Below, one piece after another: positions 8,037 through 16,614 of a stretch of DNA of 64,000 nt. The position numbers were made by a program, and so were the translations under genes. The notes under the pieces were generated by a model. It ran no database searches. It had not been told where the DNA came from and worked only from the letters and a program-made list of their open reading frames with translations. This stretch comes from Thiothrix unzii (GTDB lineage: Bacteria; Pseudomonadota; Gammaproteobacteria; Thiotrichales; Thiotrichaceae), in the NCBI RefSeq assembly GCF_017901175.1, contig NZ_CP072793.1, forward strand, positions 3,100,001 to 3,164,000. Direction: 5' to 3'. How positions within the stretch are numbered: position 1 is the stretch's first letter; each line of letters starts with the position of its first letter.

Positions 8037-9145
8037 GATCCTGACTCCTGATTCAATTCTTCGACAGTCACGGCTTTGTGTAAACTTGCCGCCTCCGCTT
8101 TGGATTTCTTGTTCATCGCACCGATGGCAACCCCGGCAGCAATACCGGCGGCAGCGGCATACACCACGTTCTGCCCTGATGCTCCCATCGGAATGGACAA
8201 TGCTTTATAAAAGCCGCCGAAATCCCAGAAGTTGGGTTCGGAACAACCGATACAGCCATGCCCAGACTCAATTGGGAAGCTCGTTCCGTCATTCCATTTG
8301 GTGGTGGCGCAAGCGTTGTAAGTTACAGGGCCCTTGCAACCGAGTTTGTACAAACACCAGCCCGCTTTTGCACCTTCATCATCAAAGGTTTCGGCAAACA
8401 AGCCGCGCTCGTAAAACGGACGGCGATAGCAACGGTCGTGGATGCTTTGCCCGTAAAAGGCTTTTGGACGCCCCAAGCTATCCAGTTCAGGCAACCCGAA
8501 GGTTAGAAAATGGGCAATCACGCCGGTAATCACCACCGGAATCGGCGGACAACCGGGAACATTAATGATTGGCTTGTCTTTGATAATGTCGGAAACAGAG
8601 ACTGCCCCTGTCGGATTCGGATCAGCTTTTGGCAAACCACCGTAGGCAGCGCATGTGCCGACCGCAATAATCGCCGCAGCCCCCGCCGCAGCCTCTTTCA
8701 ACATATCCAGATTGCTGATGCCCGCGATGGTGGAATAACCGGGGTTATCCAGCGGAATCGAGCCATCCACCACCAACACGTATTTGCCGTAATGTTCTTT
8801 CATCGCCTCTTCACGCGCGTGTTCGGCAGCGTCGCCCGAAGCAGCTTGCAAGGTGTGATGGTAATCCAGCGAAATCGCATCAAAGATCAGCCCTTCGAGA
8901 CTGGGGCTGTGCGAGCGGGTTAGGGATTCGGTGCAACCTGTGCATTCCTGAAAGGACAGCCAGATCACCGAAGGGCGTTTTGCCTGTTCAAGGGCAGCGG
9001 CGATTTTCGGAATCATCGCCGGAGCCAAGGCCATACTGGAAGCCAGCAAGCCGCAGAACTTCAGGAAACCCCGCCGCGAAATACCCTGCGAGCGCAGGTG
9101 TTCGCCTAGGGTTTGATCATAAGGACTAGGTGTTTGCATCCTCAT
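8033..9145 (-). CDS. hynS: [NiFe] hydrogenase small subunit with Tat signal
   Basis: A 370-residue subunit holding three iron-sulfur clusters. A twin-arginine signal SRRGFLK is at 23-29 followed by a hydrophobic stretch. The proximal cluster motif ECTGCTES has Cys68 and Cys71; downstream cysteines occur in PGCPPIP, DRCYRRPFY, GWCLYKLGCKGP and GHGCIGCSEPNFWD. A C-terminal hydrophobic helix near 325-343 should anchor it in the membrane. The start overlaps the end of the HupH-like gene by 20 bases and its stop overlaps isp1 by 4. Together with hynL it forms the exported catalytic heterodimer. Confidence 0.95.
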   Translation of the reverse strand: MRMQTPSPYDQTLGEHLRSQGISRRGFLKFCGLLASSMALAPAMIPKIAAALEQAKRPSVIWLSFQECTGCTESLTRSHSPSLEGLIFDAISLDYHHTLQAASGDAAEHAREEAMKEHYGKYVLVVDGSIPLDNPGYSTIAGISNLDMLKEAAAGAAAIIAVGTCAAYGGLPKADPNPTGAVSVSDIIKDKPIINVPGCPPIPVVITGVIAHFLTFGLPELDSLGRPKAFYGQSIHDRCYRRPFYERGLFAETFDDEGAKAGWCLYKLGCKGPVTYNACATTKWNDGTSFPIESGHGCIGCSEPNFWDFGGFYKALSIPMGASGQNVVYAAAAGIAAGVAIGAMNKKSKAEAASLHKAVTVEELNQESGS

Positions 9146-9551
9146 TATTGTCTTCCTCCATCGCCAGAATTGTGGTCATTGCCGCCAAGCCTTCCTTAAT
9201 GTCGTCGCATTGGGAACGCAGGATTTCCGGCACATGCCCTATTTCGATGAAATAACCGATACGTTTGTCGTTGCCGTCAAAGTGTTCAATACGCCAGATG
9301 CCCGCGTAACCGCTTTCGCGCAACCGGGTTTTGCCCAGCACATTGAGAGTAAGGTCGATCTCGCCTTCACCCAGAAATTCATCCAGAGCCGCGTATTCCT
9401 GTGGGGAGAACGGCAAGCTGTGCAAGTCGATCATGCCGTGCGTGCCGTGTACGATTAAGTCGCTGAGAGCTTGGCGGATTTCGTGCATGACGGGGCGCAA
9501 ATTGCCAGTAGCAACGGTTTCAGTGTGAACAGGAATAGCGTTTAAACTCAT
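9126..9551 (-). CDS. HupH/HyaF-family hydrogenase maturation protein
   Basis: A 141-residue protein matching the conserved C-terminal region of HupH/HyaF: LGEGEIDLTLNVLGKTRLRESGYAGIWRIEHFD in outline, then IGHVPEIL. HupH-type proteins are cytoplasmic and help the small subunit acquire its iron-sulfur clusters before Tat export. It is about half the length of typical HupH/HyaF, lacking the N-terminal repeat. Its position directly before hynS, with which it overlaps by 20 bases, agrees with a small-subunit chaperone role. It overlaps the preceding protease gene by 4 bases. Confidence 0.8.
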   Translation of the reverse strand: MSLNAIPVHTETVATGNLRPVMHEIRQALSDLIVHGTHGMIDLHSLPFSPQEYAALDEFLGEGEIDLTLNVLGKTRLRESGYAGIWRIEHFDGNDKRIGYFIEIGHVPEILRSQCDDIKEGLAAMTTILAMEEDNNEDANT

Positions 9552-10060
9552 GAAACTATCTCCAACTTAGGTGCGTGATGGGGGATGCAGGGTGGATGCG
9601 CTGCAAACTCCCACTTTTGTAAGATATTAGCAGCCAGACGACCTGCCAACGGGATATTGTGTTTGACCGCACGGGTCAATTGTTCACCCCAGCCGAAGGT
9701 TTGGTACTGAATACCGACGAGGGCACGATGCCGGGGCAGATGCCCGGTCAAACGCGCAATGTCCATCAAATCCAGCAAACCGACTTCGTGCGCACTGCGT
9801 TTGGCTGTGCCGAGAAAATGATCCATCGCCTCATTTTCGTAGCAACACAACGTGCCGGGTGTGGCGTGTAACTCAACCGCATCCAACACCAATAAGTGAT
9901 CATGCTCTTCAATATCGCTGGCAAGGGTGAAACTCAGGGTTCCACCATCCAAATACGTCACATCAGGAAAGGCAGGAAAGAACTTCTGCATAAAGTTTAG
10001 CAGATGAATACCGATGCCTTCGTCCTGCAACAGACTATTACCAATACCTAATACCAACAT
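9548..10060 (-). CDS. Hydrogenase maturation protease (HyaD/HupD/HynD family)
   Basis: This 170-residue peptidase removes the C-terminal tail of the large subunit after nickel insertion. It has the family opening MLVLGIGNSLLQDEGIG and three expected nickel-sensing ligands: Glu14 (LQDEGIG), Asp60 (LVLDAVE) and His91 (SAHEVGL). Its likely substrate is the 15-residue tail of HynL. It is the first gene of the hydrogenase operon; the promoter should lie in the 137 bases upstream that it shares with the divergent DctB-like gene. Known group 1e clusters often place this gene after hynL, so the leading position is a small difference in order. Confidence 0.92.
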   Translation of the reverse strand: MLVLGIGNSLLQDEGIGIHLLNFMQKFFPAFPDVTYLDGGTLSFTLASDIEEHDHLLVLDAVELHATPGTLCCYENEAMDHFLGTAKRSAHEVGLLDLMDIARLTGHLPRHRALVGIQYQTFGWGEQLTRAVKHNIPLAGRLAANILQKWEFAAHPPCIPHHAPKLEIVS

Positions 10061-10122
10061 AATGATTCACTTATCGTTTGATTTTCACTGTGAGTATTGT
10101 GGCGATTTTCTGAGAACCTCGC

Positions 10123-10136
10123 TTGACATTGATCAA
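10123..10136. promoter_or_regulatory. FNR/ANR-like box upstream of the hydrogenase operon
   Basis: TTGAC-ATTG-ATCAA differs from the FNR consensus TTGAT-N4-ATCAA at one base. It lies about 63 bases upstream of the protease start, in the divergent intergenic region. Oxygen-responsive control of an uptake hydrogenase would be sensible. It is a single-site motif match, so it remains a prediction. Confidence 0.5.
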
Positions 10137-10197
10137 TATGAATCCCTCTACCGGCAACAAGTTAGGTAAATCTTGATTTTAATTAGGAAAGCGCGGA

Positions 10198-12036
10198 TTG
10201 CTGAAGCGGCGTGGTATGCTTACCCCCATCCATACGTTATACCAACGAAGCGAGGTATCACTTCTGCGCTTGCTATTTTCACCAACGCGATTAACACATT
10301 ACCGGCTTGGCAAAGCACTGGTTGCGGGCTTGTTGGGGTTATTTAGCATCATTACGCTGCTGACGGTTTACCACACAGTGCGGAAAAATGCGGCGGAAAG
10401 TTTAGAGCGTGATGCCTACAATGCCCTGACACAATTACACAGCCAATTGTTGGGCGCACTGGAAAGTCATGCTTACCTGCCCGCGCTGTTAGCCAGCGGA
10501 CACGAAGTCCACGATTTTTTGGAACGCGCCCCCGCCACACAATCGGTTGAGGCGTTAAACCGCTATTTGGAACAAGCCAATCGCATTGCGGAAACTGCCG
10601 ATATTTACCTGATGCAGGCTGATGGTTTAACCATTGCCGCGAGTAACTGGCGTTCACCCGCTACCTTTATTGGCAGAAATTTCGCCTTCCGCCCGTATTT
10701 TCAGGAAGCAATGCAGGGCAAAATCAGCCGCTATTACGCCTTGGGAACCACCTCTGGGGAGCGCGGCTACTATTTTTCCGCCCCCGTCAAAGCAACCGAT
10801 GGCACGGTTAGTGGCGTGGTCGTGGTTAAAATCGCAGTTGATCCGTTAGAAAATCTCGCGAAACAACGCGGCATGAGTTTCATAGTGACCGACCCGGATG
10901 ACGTGGTGTTTATGTCCGACCGCAGTGCATGGCATTACCGCGCGGTGCAACCGTTAACCAGCGCGAAACTCACCGCATTGCGCGAAAGCCGCCGCTACGG
11001 GGATCGGCAAATTACCCCGCTCACCGAATTGAACCTGCAACCGGGTAAAAACGGGCAACACGCCAACGACCTTACCCGCAATTATCTGGTGCTTTACCAA
11101 GACATGCGCGAAACCGCTGGGTGGCAATTGTATCTGCTGGCTGATTGGGGGCGCGTTACCCGCACCGTGAGTGTCGCAGTCATTTTAGCCGGAGTGATGT
11201 TGCTATTAAGCATCCTGCTCATTTATTTACTGTGGAAAAACCAACGCCAACGCCGCGATTACGAGCAACGCACCCGCGAAGAATTAGCCGCCAAAGTCGA
11301 AGAGCGCACCCGCGAATTGCGCCATACCCAAGAAGAATTGGTGCAAGCCGCCAAGATGGCTGCACTGGGGCAACTTTCCGCCGGGATTAATCACGAACTC
11401 AATAACCCGCTCACCGCGATCCGGGCTTACGCGGATAATGCGGTGCAATTCTTGGACATCGGCAAACACGCGATTGCCCGTGAAAACTTGTGTGAAATCG
11501 TTGGCCTTACCGAACGCATGGCAACCATTACCCGCCAGCTCAAAACCTTTTCGCGCAAAAGCAGCGGGCAAATGGAAACCTGCGACTTACACCGCGCCCT
11601 TGATTCCGCATTAAGCATTGTGCAGCCGAAACTTTCCCAAAGCCGGGTGCGCTTGACCCAGCAACGCACCGATGACACCCGTTACGTGCAAGCCGACTTG
11701 GTGTGGCTGGAACAAATTCTGGTTAACCTCATCAGCAATGCGGTGGAAGCGGTGCAAGAACAACTCGATCAGCAAGTATGGATTACCCTGCAAACCACTG
11801 ACACGCACATTAGCGTTAGCGTGCGCGATAACGGTATGGGTATCAGCGAAGCCGCAATGCCGCACGTTTTTGAAGCCTTTTTCACCACCAAAACCATTGG
11901 AAAAGGGTTAGGATTAGGCTTGTCGATTTCCTACCGCCTCGCTAAAGACATGCACGGGCATTTAAGCGTGTGCAACTCACCCGAAGGTGGTGCGATTTTC
12001 ACCTTAAGTTTGCAGCCAGCCATCGCCGGAGCGTAA
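10198..12036 (+). CDS. DctB-like sensor histidine kinase
   Basis: A 612-residue membrane kinase. One membrane segment lies near 40-60, then a periplasmic double-Cache-type sensor (NRIAETADIYLMQADG, GRNFAFRPYFQEAM, GYYFSAPVK) very like the C4-dicarboxylate sensor DctB, then a second membrane segment near 322-345. The cytoplasmic part has a HisKA box with His399 (AGINHELNNPLTAIRAY), then an HATPase domain (NLISNAVEA, DNGMGI, GKGLGLGLSIS). The TTG at 198 is used because AGGAAAG lies before it; an ATG six codons on is possible. It is followed after 2 bases by a DctD-like regulator. No DctA or DctPQM gene is nearby; the next gene is a SulP transporter. Confidence 0.85.
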   Translation: MLKRRGMLTPIHTLYQRSEVSLLRLLFSPTRLTHYRLGKALVAGLLGLFSIITLLTVYHTVRKNAAESLERDAYNALTQLHSQLLGALESHAYLPALLASGHEVHDFLERAPATQSVEALNRYLEQANRIAETADIYLMQADGLTIAASNWRSPATFIGRNFAFRPYFQEAMQGKISRYYALGTTSGERGYYFSAPVKATDGTVSGVVVVKIAVDPLENLAKQRGMSFIVTDPDDVVFMSDRSAWHYRAVQPLTSAKLTALRESRRYGDRQITPLTELNLQPGKNGQHANDLTRNYLVLYQDMRETAGWQLYLLADWGRVTRTVSVAVILAGVMLLLSILLIYLLWKNQRQRRDYEQRTREELAAKVEERTRELRHTQEELVQAAKMAALGQLSAGINHELNNPLTAIRAYADNAVQFLDIGKHAIARENLCEIVGLTERMATITRQLKTFSRKSSGQMETCDLHRALDSALSIVQPKLSQSRVRLTQQRTDDTRYVQADLVWLEQILVNLISNAVEAVQEQLDQQVWITLQTTDTHISVSVRDNGMGISEAAMPHVFEAFFTTKTIGKGLGLGLSISYRLAKDMHGHLSVCNSPEGGAIFTLSLQPAIAGA

Positions 12037-12038
12037 CC

Positions 12039-13394
12039 ATGACACCCAGTTCCATCCTGTTGGTCGACGATGAAAAAGCCGTGCGTGATGCCACCGCGCA
12101 ATCGCTGTTGCTGGCGGGGTGCGAAGTGGAAACCTTTAGCAATGCCCCTGCTGCGTTGCTGAAAGTGACCCCGGAATTTGAAGGTGTGATTATTTCAGAC
12201 ATCCGAATGCCGGACATGGACGGTTTGGAATTTCTGGAACGGGTATTGAAAATTGACCGCGATTTGCCGGTGATTTTAATCAGCGGACACGCCGATGTAG
12301 CCACTGCTGTTGCCGCCATTCGTCAAGGGGCTTACGACTTACTGGAAAAACCGTTTAGCAATACCCAGTTGCTGGATGTGATTAAACGCGCCACTGAAAA
12401 ACGCCGCCTCACCCTTGAAAACCGCGCCCTCAAAGAAGCTCTCGAAAACCAAACCCGCCCGGGGCCACGCATTATCGGGCAAACGCCTTCGATTATGCAG
12501 CTCCGCAAAATGATTACCCGCATTGCCAATGTGAATGCCGATGTGTTGATCTGGGGGGAAACCGGCACGGGTAAGGAACTGGTGGCGCGTTCCCTGCACG
12601 AACAAAGCAAACGCCGCGATCACAATTACGTGGCTATTAATTGCGCAGCGATTCCCGCCAGTTTGCTCGACAGCGAATTATTCGGGCACGAAGCCGGAGC
12701 CTTTACCGGAGCCAAGGGCAAACGTATCGGCAAGTTTGAACACGCCAATGGCGGCACGCTGTTTTTAGATGAAATCGAAGGAATGCCGCTCTCCACCCAA
12801 GCCCCGTTATTACGGGTATTGCAGGAACGCAAGATTGAGCGACTCGGCTCCAATCACCTAATTCCGCTGGATATTCGCGTGGTTGCTGCCACCAAAGTGG
12901 ATTTAAAAGACGCGGCGGAACGCGCCGAATTCCGCAAAGATTTGTATTACCGCCTCAATGTAGTGACGCTGGAAGTGCCACCGTTGCGGGCGCGACGTGA
13001 AGACATTCCGTTATTATTTCAGCATTTCGTACTGGTTGCGGCGGCGCGTTGCGAAACCGAAGTACCACCACTCAACAGCAAAGCCCTGCACGTTTTATTG
13101 GGGCACGACTGGCCGGGTAATATCCGCGAATTGCGTAATATTGCCGAACGTTACGTGTTATTGGGCGAAACCTTTCACTTTGACCTTGCCATATTAATGA
13201 ATTCCGATGAGAAATTTGATGGCCTGTCACTGGCGCAACAAGTCGCGTGCTTTGAAAAAACCCTGATCGAACAAGCCCTCAACCGTCATAAAGGCAACAC
13301 CCGCGAAGTCATGGATGCACTGGATTTACCGCGCAAAACCCTTACCGATAAAATGAAAAAATACGGGCTGGAGCGCGGGCAGTTTCAGGAGTAA
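12039..13394 (+). CDS. DctD-like sigma54-dependent response regulator
   Basis: A 451-residue NtrC-family activator: receiver domain with phospho-acceptor Asp54 (SDIRMPDMDG), AAA+ domain with Walker A GETGTGKE and the sigma54-contact motif GAFTGA (AGAFTGAKGKRIG), and a Fis-type helix-turn-helix at the end (HKGNTREVMDALDLPRKTL). The ATG at 12039, two bases after the kinase stop, starts right at the receiver domain; an upstream in-frame extension inside the kinase gene is rejected. With the DctB-like kinase it should sense a dicarboxylate-like ligand and switch on sigma54 promoters. A target next door is not proven: no clean -24/-12 site was found before the SulP gene 110 bases downstream. Confidence 0.88.
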   Translation: MTPSSILLVDDEKAVRDATAQSLLLAGCEVETFSNAPAALLKVTPEFEGVIISDIRMPDMDGLEFLERVLKIDRDLPVILISGHADVATAVAAIRQGAYDLLEKPFSNTQLLDVIKRATEKRRLTLENRALKEALENQTRPGPRIIGQTPSIMQLRKMITRIANVNADVLIWGETGTGKELVARSLHEQSKRRDHNYVAINCAAIPASLLDSELFGHEAGAFTGAKGKRIGKFEHANGGTLFLDEIEGMPLSTQAPLLRVLQERKIERLGSNHLIPLDIRVVAATKVDLKDAAERAEFRKDLYYRLNVVTLEVPPLRARREDIPLLFQHFVLVAAARCETEVPPLNSKALHVLLGHDWPGNIRELRNIAERYVLLGETFHFDLAILMNSDEKFDGLSLAQQVACFEKTLIEQALNRHKGNTREVMDALDLPRKTLTDKMKKYGLERGQFQE

Positions 13395-13504
13395 TGTAAC
13401 TATTTTTGCCAAAAACGTATGCGTTTAAGGTAAGTTAATGCATTAGTAATCTCTGATGTTGTAATATACCCCGCCTTCATAGGGTAATTGGCAGGGCAGT
13501 TTGC

Positions 13505-15253
13505 ATGACACAGTTTTTCCTCCCGTTTCTCGCATGGTTTGGGTTAATCAATCGCCACACGCTCAAAGCTGACTTTTTCGCCGGTCTGACGGGTGCTGTA
13601 GTGGTGTTACCACAAGGCGTAGCTTTTGCCGCGATTGCGGGCTTACCCCCGGAATACGGTTTATACACAGCAATGATTACCCCTATTATCGCTGGTTTGT
13701 TCGGATCATCGCTCCATCTGGTATCGGGGCCGACTACTGCCATTTCCCTAGTGGTTTTTTCCACCATCAGCCGTTACGCCGAACCCGGCACTGAACCGTT
13801 CATTCAAATGGTACTCACGCTGACACTGCTTGCGGGCATTTACCAGTTAGCGTTTGGTTTAATGCGTCTTGGAATGCTGGTCAACTTTGTATCACATACC
13901 GTGGTCATTGGCTTTACCGCAGGCGCGGCGATTTTGATTGCTACCAGCCAGATGAAATATGTCACCGGCATTCCGATTCCGAAAGGGGAATCCTTCCTGC
14001 ACACTTGGATGGATGTCGGGCGCGACCTTGCTGCCACCAATTTTCATGTCCTCGCGGTTGCACTGTTTACCATGCTGTCTGCCCTGATGCTGAAACGGTA
14101 TTTGCCTAAATTGCCTCACTTACTGTTTGGTATGGTCATGGGCAGCCTCGCCAGCATAGCTCTTGGTGGCACAACACACGGGCTTACCTATGTCGGTGAA
14201 ATCACCGGGCAGTTACCACCATTTTCCATACCGGATTTTTCACTGGGTTCGTTAAAGCAATTGGCTTCGGGTGCATTCGCGGTAGCTTTACTGGGTTTGA
14301 TTGAAGCGGTATCAATTGCACGTTCCATCGCCACGAAATCACAGCAACGCTTAGACGGTAATCAGGAGTTTGTCGGACAAGGTTTATCCAATATTGTCGG
14401 CAGTTTTTTCTCCAGCTACGCTGGTTCAGGGTCATTCACACGTTCAGGCATTAACTACAGCGCAGGTGCGCAAACCCCGTTATCCGCTGTTTTTGCCGCC
14501 GTATTACTGGCGTTAATTGTGCTATTGGTCGCACCTTTAGCGGCGTATTTACCAGTGGCGGCAATGGGCGGGGTGATTATGTTGGTGGCCTATAACCTAA
14601 TCGACTTCCACCACATCAAACATATTTTACATAGCAGCAAAGCCGAAACCTCGATTTTAGCCACCACGTTTTTTGCAACCCTGTTCATGGAACTGGAATT
14701 CGCGATTTACATGGGGGTAATGCTGTCACTGATGATTTTCTTAATGCGTACCTCCATGCCTAATATCGTGGATTTAGCTCCTGATCCCAACGAACCGCGC
14801 CATAAGCTTGCAGAAGTAAATGATCATGCATTGCAGGAATGCCCGCAGTTAAAACTGGTGCGTGTTGATATGTCGATTTACTTCGGTTCACTCGATAAGG
14901 TGCAGCGTGAACTCGCGTGTATTGTGGAAAAACAACACATTAAACACGTGCTGATTCTGGGCGAAAGTATCAATTTCATCGACCTAGCCGGTGCGGAAAT
15001 GCTGGTGCAGGAAGCCAAACGCTTAAAGTCCCTCGGTGGCGGGCTTTATTTACAAGGCGCGAAAAACAAGGTGTACGATTTTATGGATCGTATTGATTTT
15101 ATGGATGACTTCGGCAATGGGAATATTTTCTCCAGCAAGGAGGCGGCGATTACGTCCATCACTAAACGTTTGGATCATACGATTTGCGCTACTTGCGATA
15201 AGCGCATTTTCCGCGAATGTGCGGGTTTACCGGGAGCAGCTTTAGTACGTTAA
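13505..15253 (+). CDS. SulP-family anion transporter with STAS domain (first copy)
   Basis: A 582-residue inner-membrane transporter: the SulP signature near the N-terminus (DFFAGLTGAVVVLPQGVAFA, in two halves), about 12-14 hydrophobic segments, a second signature (NQEFVGQGLSNI) and a cytoplasmic STAS domain after about 430. SulP proteins carry sulfate, bicarbonate (BicA) or C4-dicarboxylates (DauA); the DctBD-like pair just upstream would fit a dicarboxylate, while the autotrophic setting would fit bicarbonate. The tail has an unusual C-X2-C-X7-C motif (Cys561, Cys564, Cys572) shared with the paralogue at 19314. Its stop overlaps the convergent response regulator by 4 bases. Confidence 0.88.
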   Translation: MTQFFLPFLAWFGLINRHTLKADFFAGLTGAVVVLPQGVAFAAIAGLPPEYGLYTAMITPIIAGLFGSSLHLVSGPTTAISLVVFSTISRYAEPGTEPFIQMVLTLTLLAGIYQLAFGLMRLGMLVNFVSHTVVIGFTAGAAILIATSQMKYVTGIPIPKGESFLHTWMDVGRDLAATNFHVLAVALFTMLSALMLKRYLPKLPHLLFGMVMGSLASIALGGTTHGLTYVGEITGQLPPFSIPDFSLGSLKQLASGAFAVALLGLIEAVSIARSIATKSQQRLDGNQEFVGQGLSNIVGSFFSSYAGSGSFTRSGINYSAGAQTPLSAVFAAVLLALIVLLVAPLAAYLPVAAMGGVIMLVAYNLIDFHHIKHILHSSKAETSILATTFFATLFMELEFAIYMGVMLSLMIFLMRTSMPNIVDLAPDPNEPRHKLAEVNDHALQECPQLKLVRVDMSIYFGSLDKVQRELACIVEKQHIKHVLILGESINFIDLAGAEMLVQEAKRLKSLGGGLYLQGAKNKVYDFMDRIDFMDDFGNGNIFSSKEAAITSITKRLDHTICATCDKRIFRECAGLPGAALVR

Positions 15254-16614
15254 TCTTCCCCTTCCACCAAACCGTATTTTTTCAACTTACGCCACAACGA
15301 CACGCGGTCGATTCCCAGAATCTGCGCCGCCTTGGTGCGGTTGCCATCGCTGTGTTCCAGCACGTAGCGGATGTATTCCTCTTCGCGCTGCACCAGCGAC
15401 GGCAATTCCGTCGGGGCTTCCGGCAAGGCATGAATCGCTTGCGCCGCTAATGCTGCTGGCAATTCCGCTACAGTCAATTCATTGCCCCGCGCCAACGCCA
15501 CGCCGCGCTCAATCAGGTTTTCCAGCTCGCGCACATTGCCGGGGTAGTGATACCCCAACAACACCGACATAGCCGCCGGAGCAATATTTTCCACCTCGCG
15601 CCCCATGCGCAGCGCGTGTTTGCGCAAGAAAAAGAACGCCAGCAAGGGAATATCGTCGCGCCGTTCCACCAAACTCGGCAAATGCAGCCCCACCACGTCC
15701 AGCCGGAAATACAAATCCTGCCGGAAACGCCCTGCCGCCACTTCCGCGCGTAAATCGCGGTGGGTCGCGGTAATCAAGCGCACATCTACCGGTACGGCGG
15801 CTTGCGCCCCCAGCCGTTGCACTTCGCGCTCCTGCACCACGCGCAGCAATTTCACCTGCATTGCCAACGACATTTCGCCAATTTCATCCAGAAACAACGT
15901 GCCACCGTTAGCGGCTTCGATCAAACCTGCTCGTGCTTCACCCGCGCCGGTATACGCGCCTTTTTCATGCCCGAACAATTCGTTTGCCAGCAAATCTTCC
16001 TGCAATGCGCCGCAATTCACCCCGACGAATGCGCCTTGGCTGCGACGGCTGTGCTGGTGCAGGTAACGCGCCAGCAATTCCTTGCCCGTGCCGCTTTGCC
16101 CATTGATCAGCAAGGTAGTGTCGGTTGCCGCCACCTGTTGCGCCGTGTCCAGCAGGCGCAACATCGCGGGGTTTTGCGTCACCAATCCGGCATGGGTATG
16201 CAAACCGTTACTTACCTGCGCCCGCAAGCGGCGGTTTTCGCGCTTGAGCTGCACCAATTGCAGCGCGTTTGCCACAATGCTACGCACTTCATCCAAACGG
16301 AACGGTTTGGCAACGTAATGAAACGCCCCCGCTTTCATTGCTTCCACCGCCGAATCCAGCGTGCCGTGTGCGGTAATTAATATCACCGCCATGTCGGGTT
16401 CGGTTTCCAGCGCACGTTTGAGAATCGCCATGCCATCCACCCGTTCCATGCGCAAATCGGTCAGAATCAGCTCGAAGGTTTGGGTTTGCAAGGCTTCCAA
16501 ACCGCCCGTGCCGCTTTCGCGGGTGGTCACTTCGTAACCGTTTTTGCGCAAGGCATACGCCAGATTGCGCACTGCAATGGGTTCGTCGTCGATGATTAAA
16601 ATGCGTTCTTTCAC
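15250..16614 (-). CDS. NtrC-family sigma54-dependent response regulator
   Basis: A 454-residue activator: receiver with Asp53 (LTDLRMERVDG), AAA+ domain with Walker A GQSGTGKE and GAYTGA in place of GAFTGA (Tyr is a known active variant), and a Fis-type HTH (NRTKAAQILGIDRVSLWRKL). The GTG start at 16614 is chosen because it overlaps the kinase stop (GTGA) and is preceded by GGAGG; a longer frame begins inside the kinase gene. It pairs with the kinase upstream. Paired palindromes near the kinase promoter and between the carbonic anhydrase and SulP genes, plus a perfect sigma54 promoter there, make it the likely local regulator. Confidence 0.88.
   Translation of the reverse strand: MKERILIIDDEPIAVRNLAYALRKNGYEVTTRESGTGGLEALQTQTFELILTDLRMERVDGMAILKRALETEPDMAVILITAHGTLDSAVEAMKAGAFHYVAKPFRLDEVRSIVANALQLVQLKRENRRLRAQVSNGLHTHAGLVTQNPAMLRLLDTAQQVAATDTTLLINGQSGTGKELLARYLHQHSRRSQGAFVGVNCGALQEDLLANELFGHEKGAYTGAGEARAGLIEAANGGTLFLDEIGEMSLAMQVKLLRVVQEREVQRLGAQAAVPVDVRLITATHRDLRAEVAAGRFRQDLYFRLDVVGLHLPSLVERRDDIPLLAFFFLRKHALRMGREVENIAPAAMSVLLGYHYPGNVRELENLIERGVALARGNELTVAELPAALAAQAIHALPEAPTELPSLVQREEEYIRYVLEHSDGNRTKAAQILGIDRVSLWRKLKKYGLVEGED

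Noticed and set aside
10123-10136. Considered a sigma54 promoter for the hydrogenase operon
   Set aside because: No GG-N10-GC element was found on either strand of the divergent region; only the FNR-like box was kept.
13488-13505. Sigma54-like promoter TGGCAGGGCAGTTTGC before the first SulP gene
   Set aside because: GG and GC are 11 bases apart instead of 10, and the start site would fall inside the coding region.
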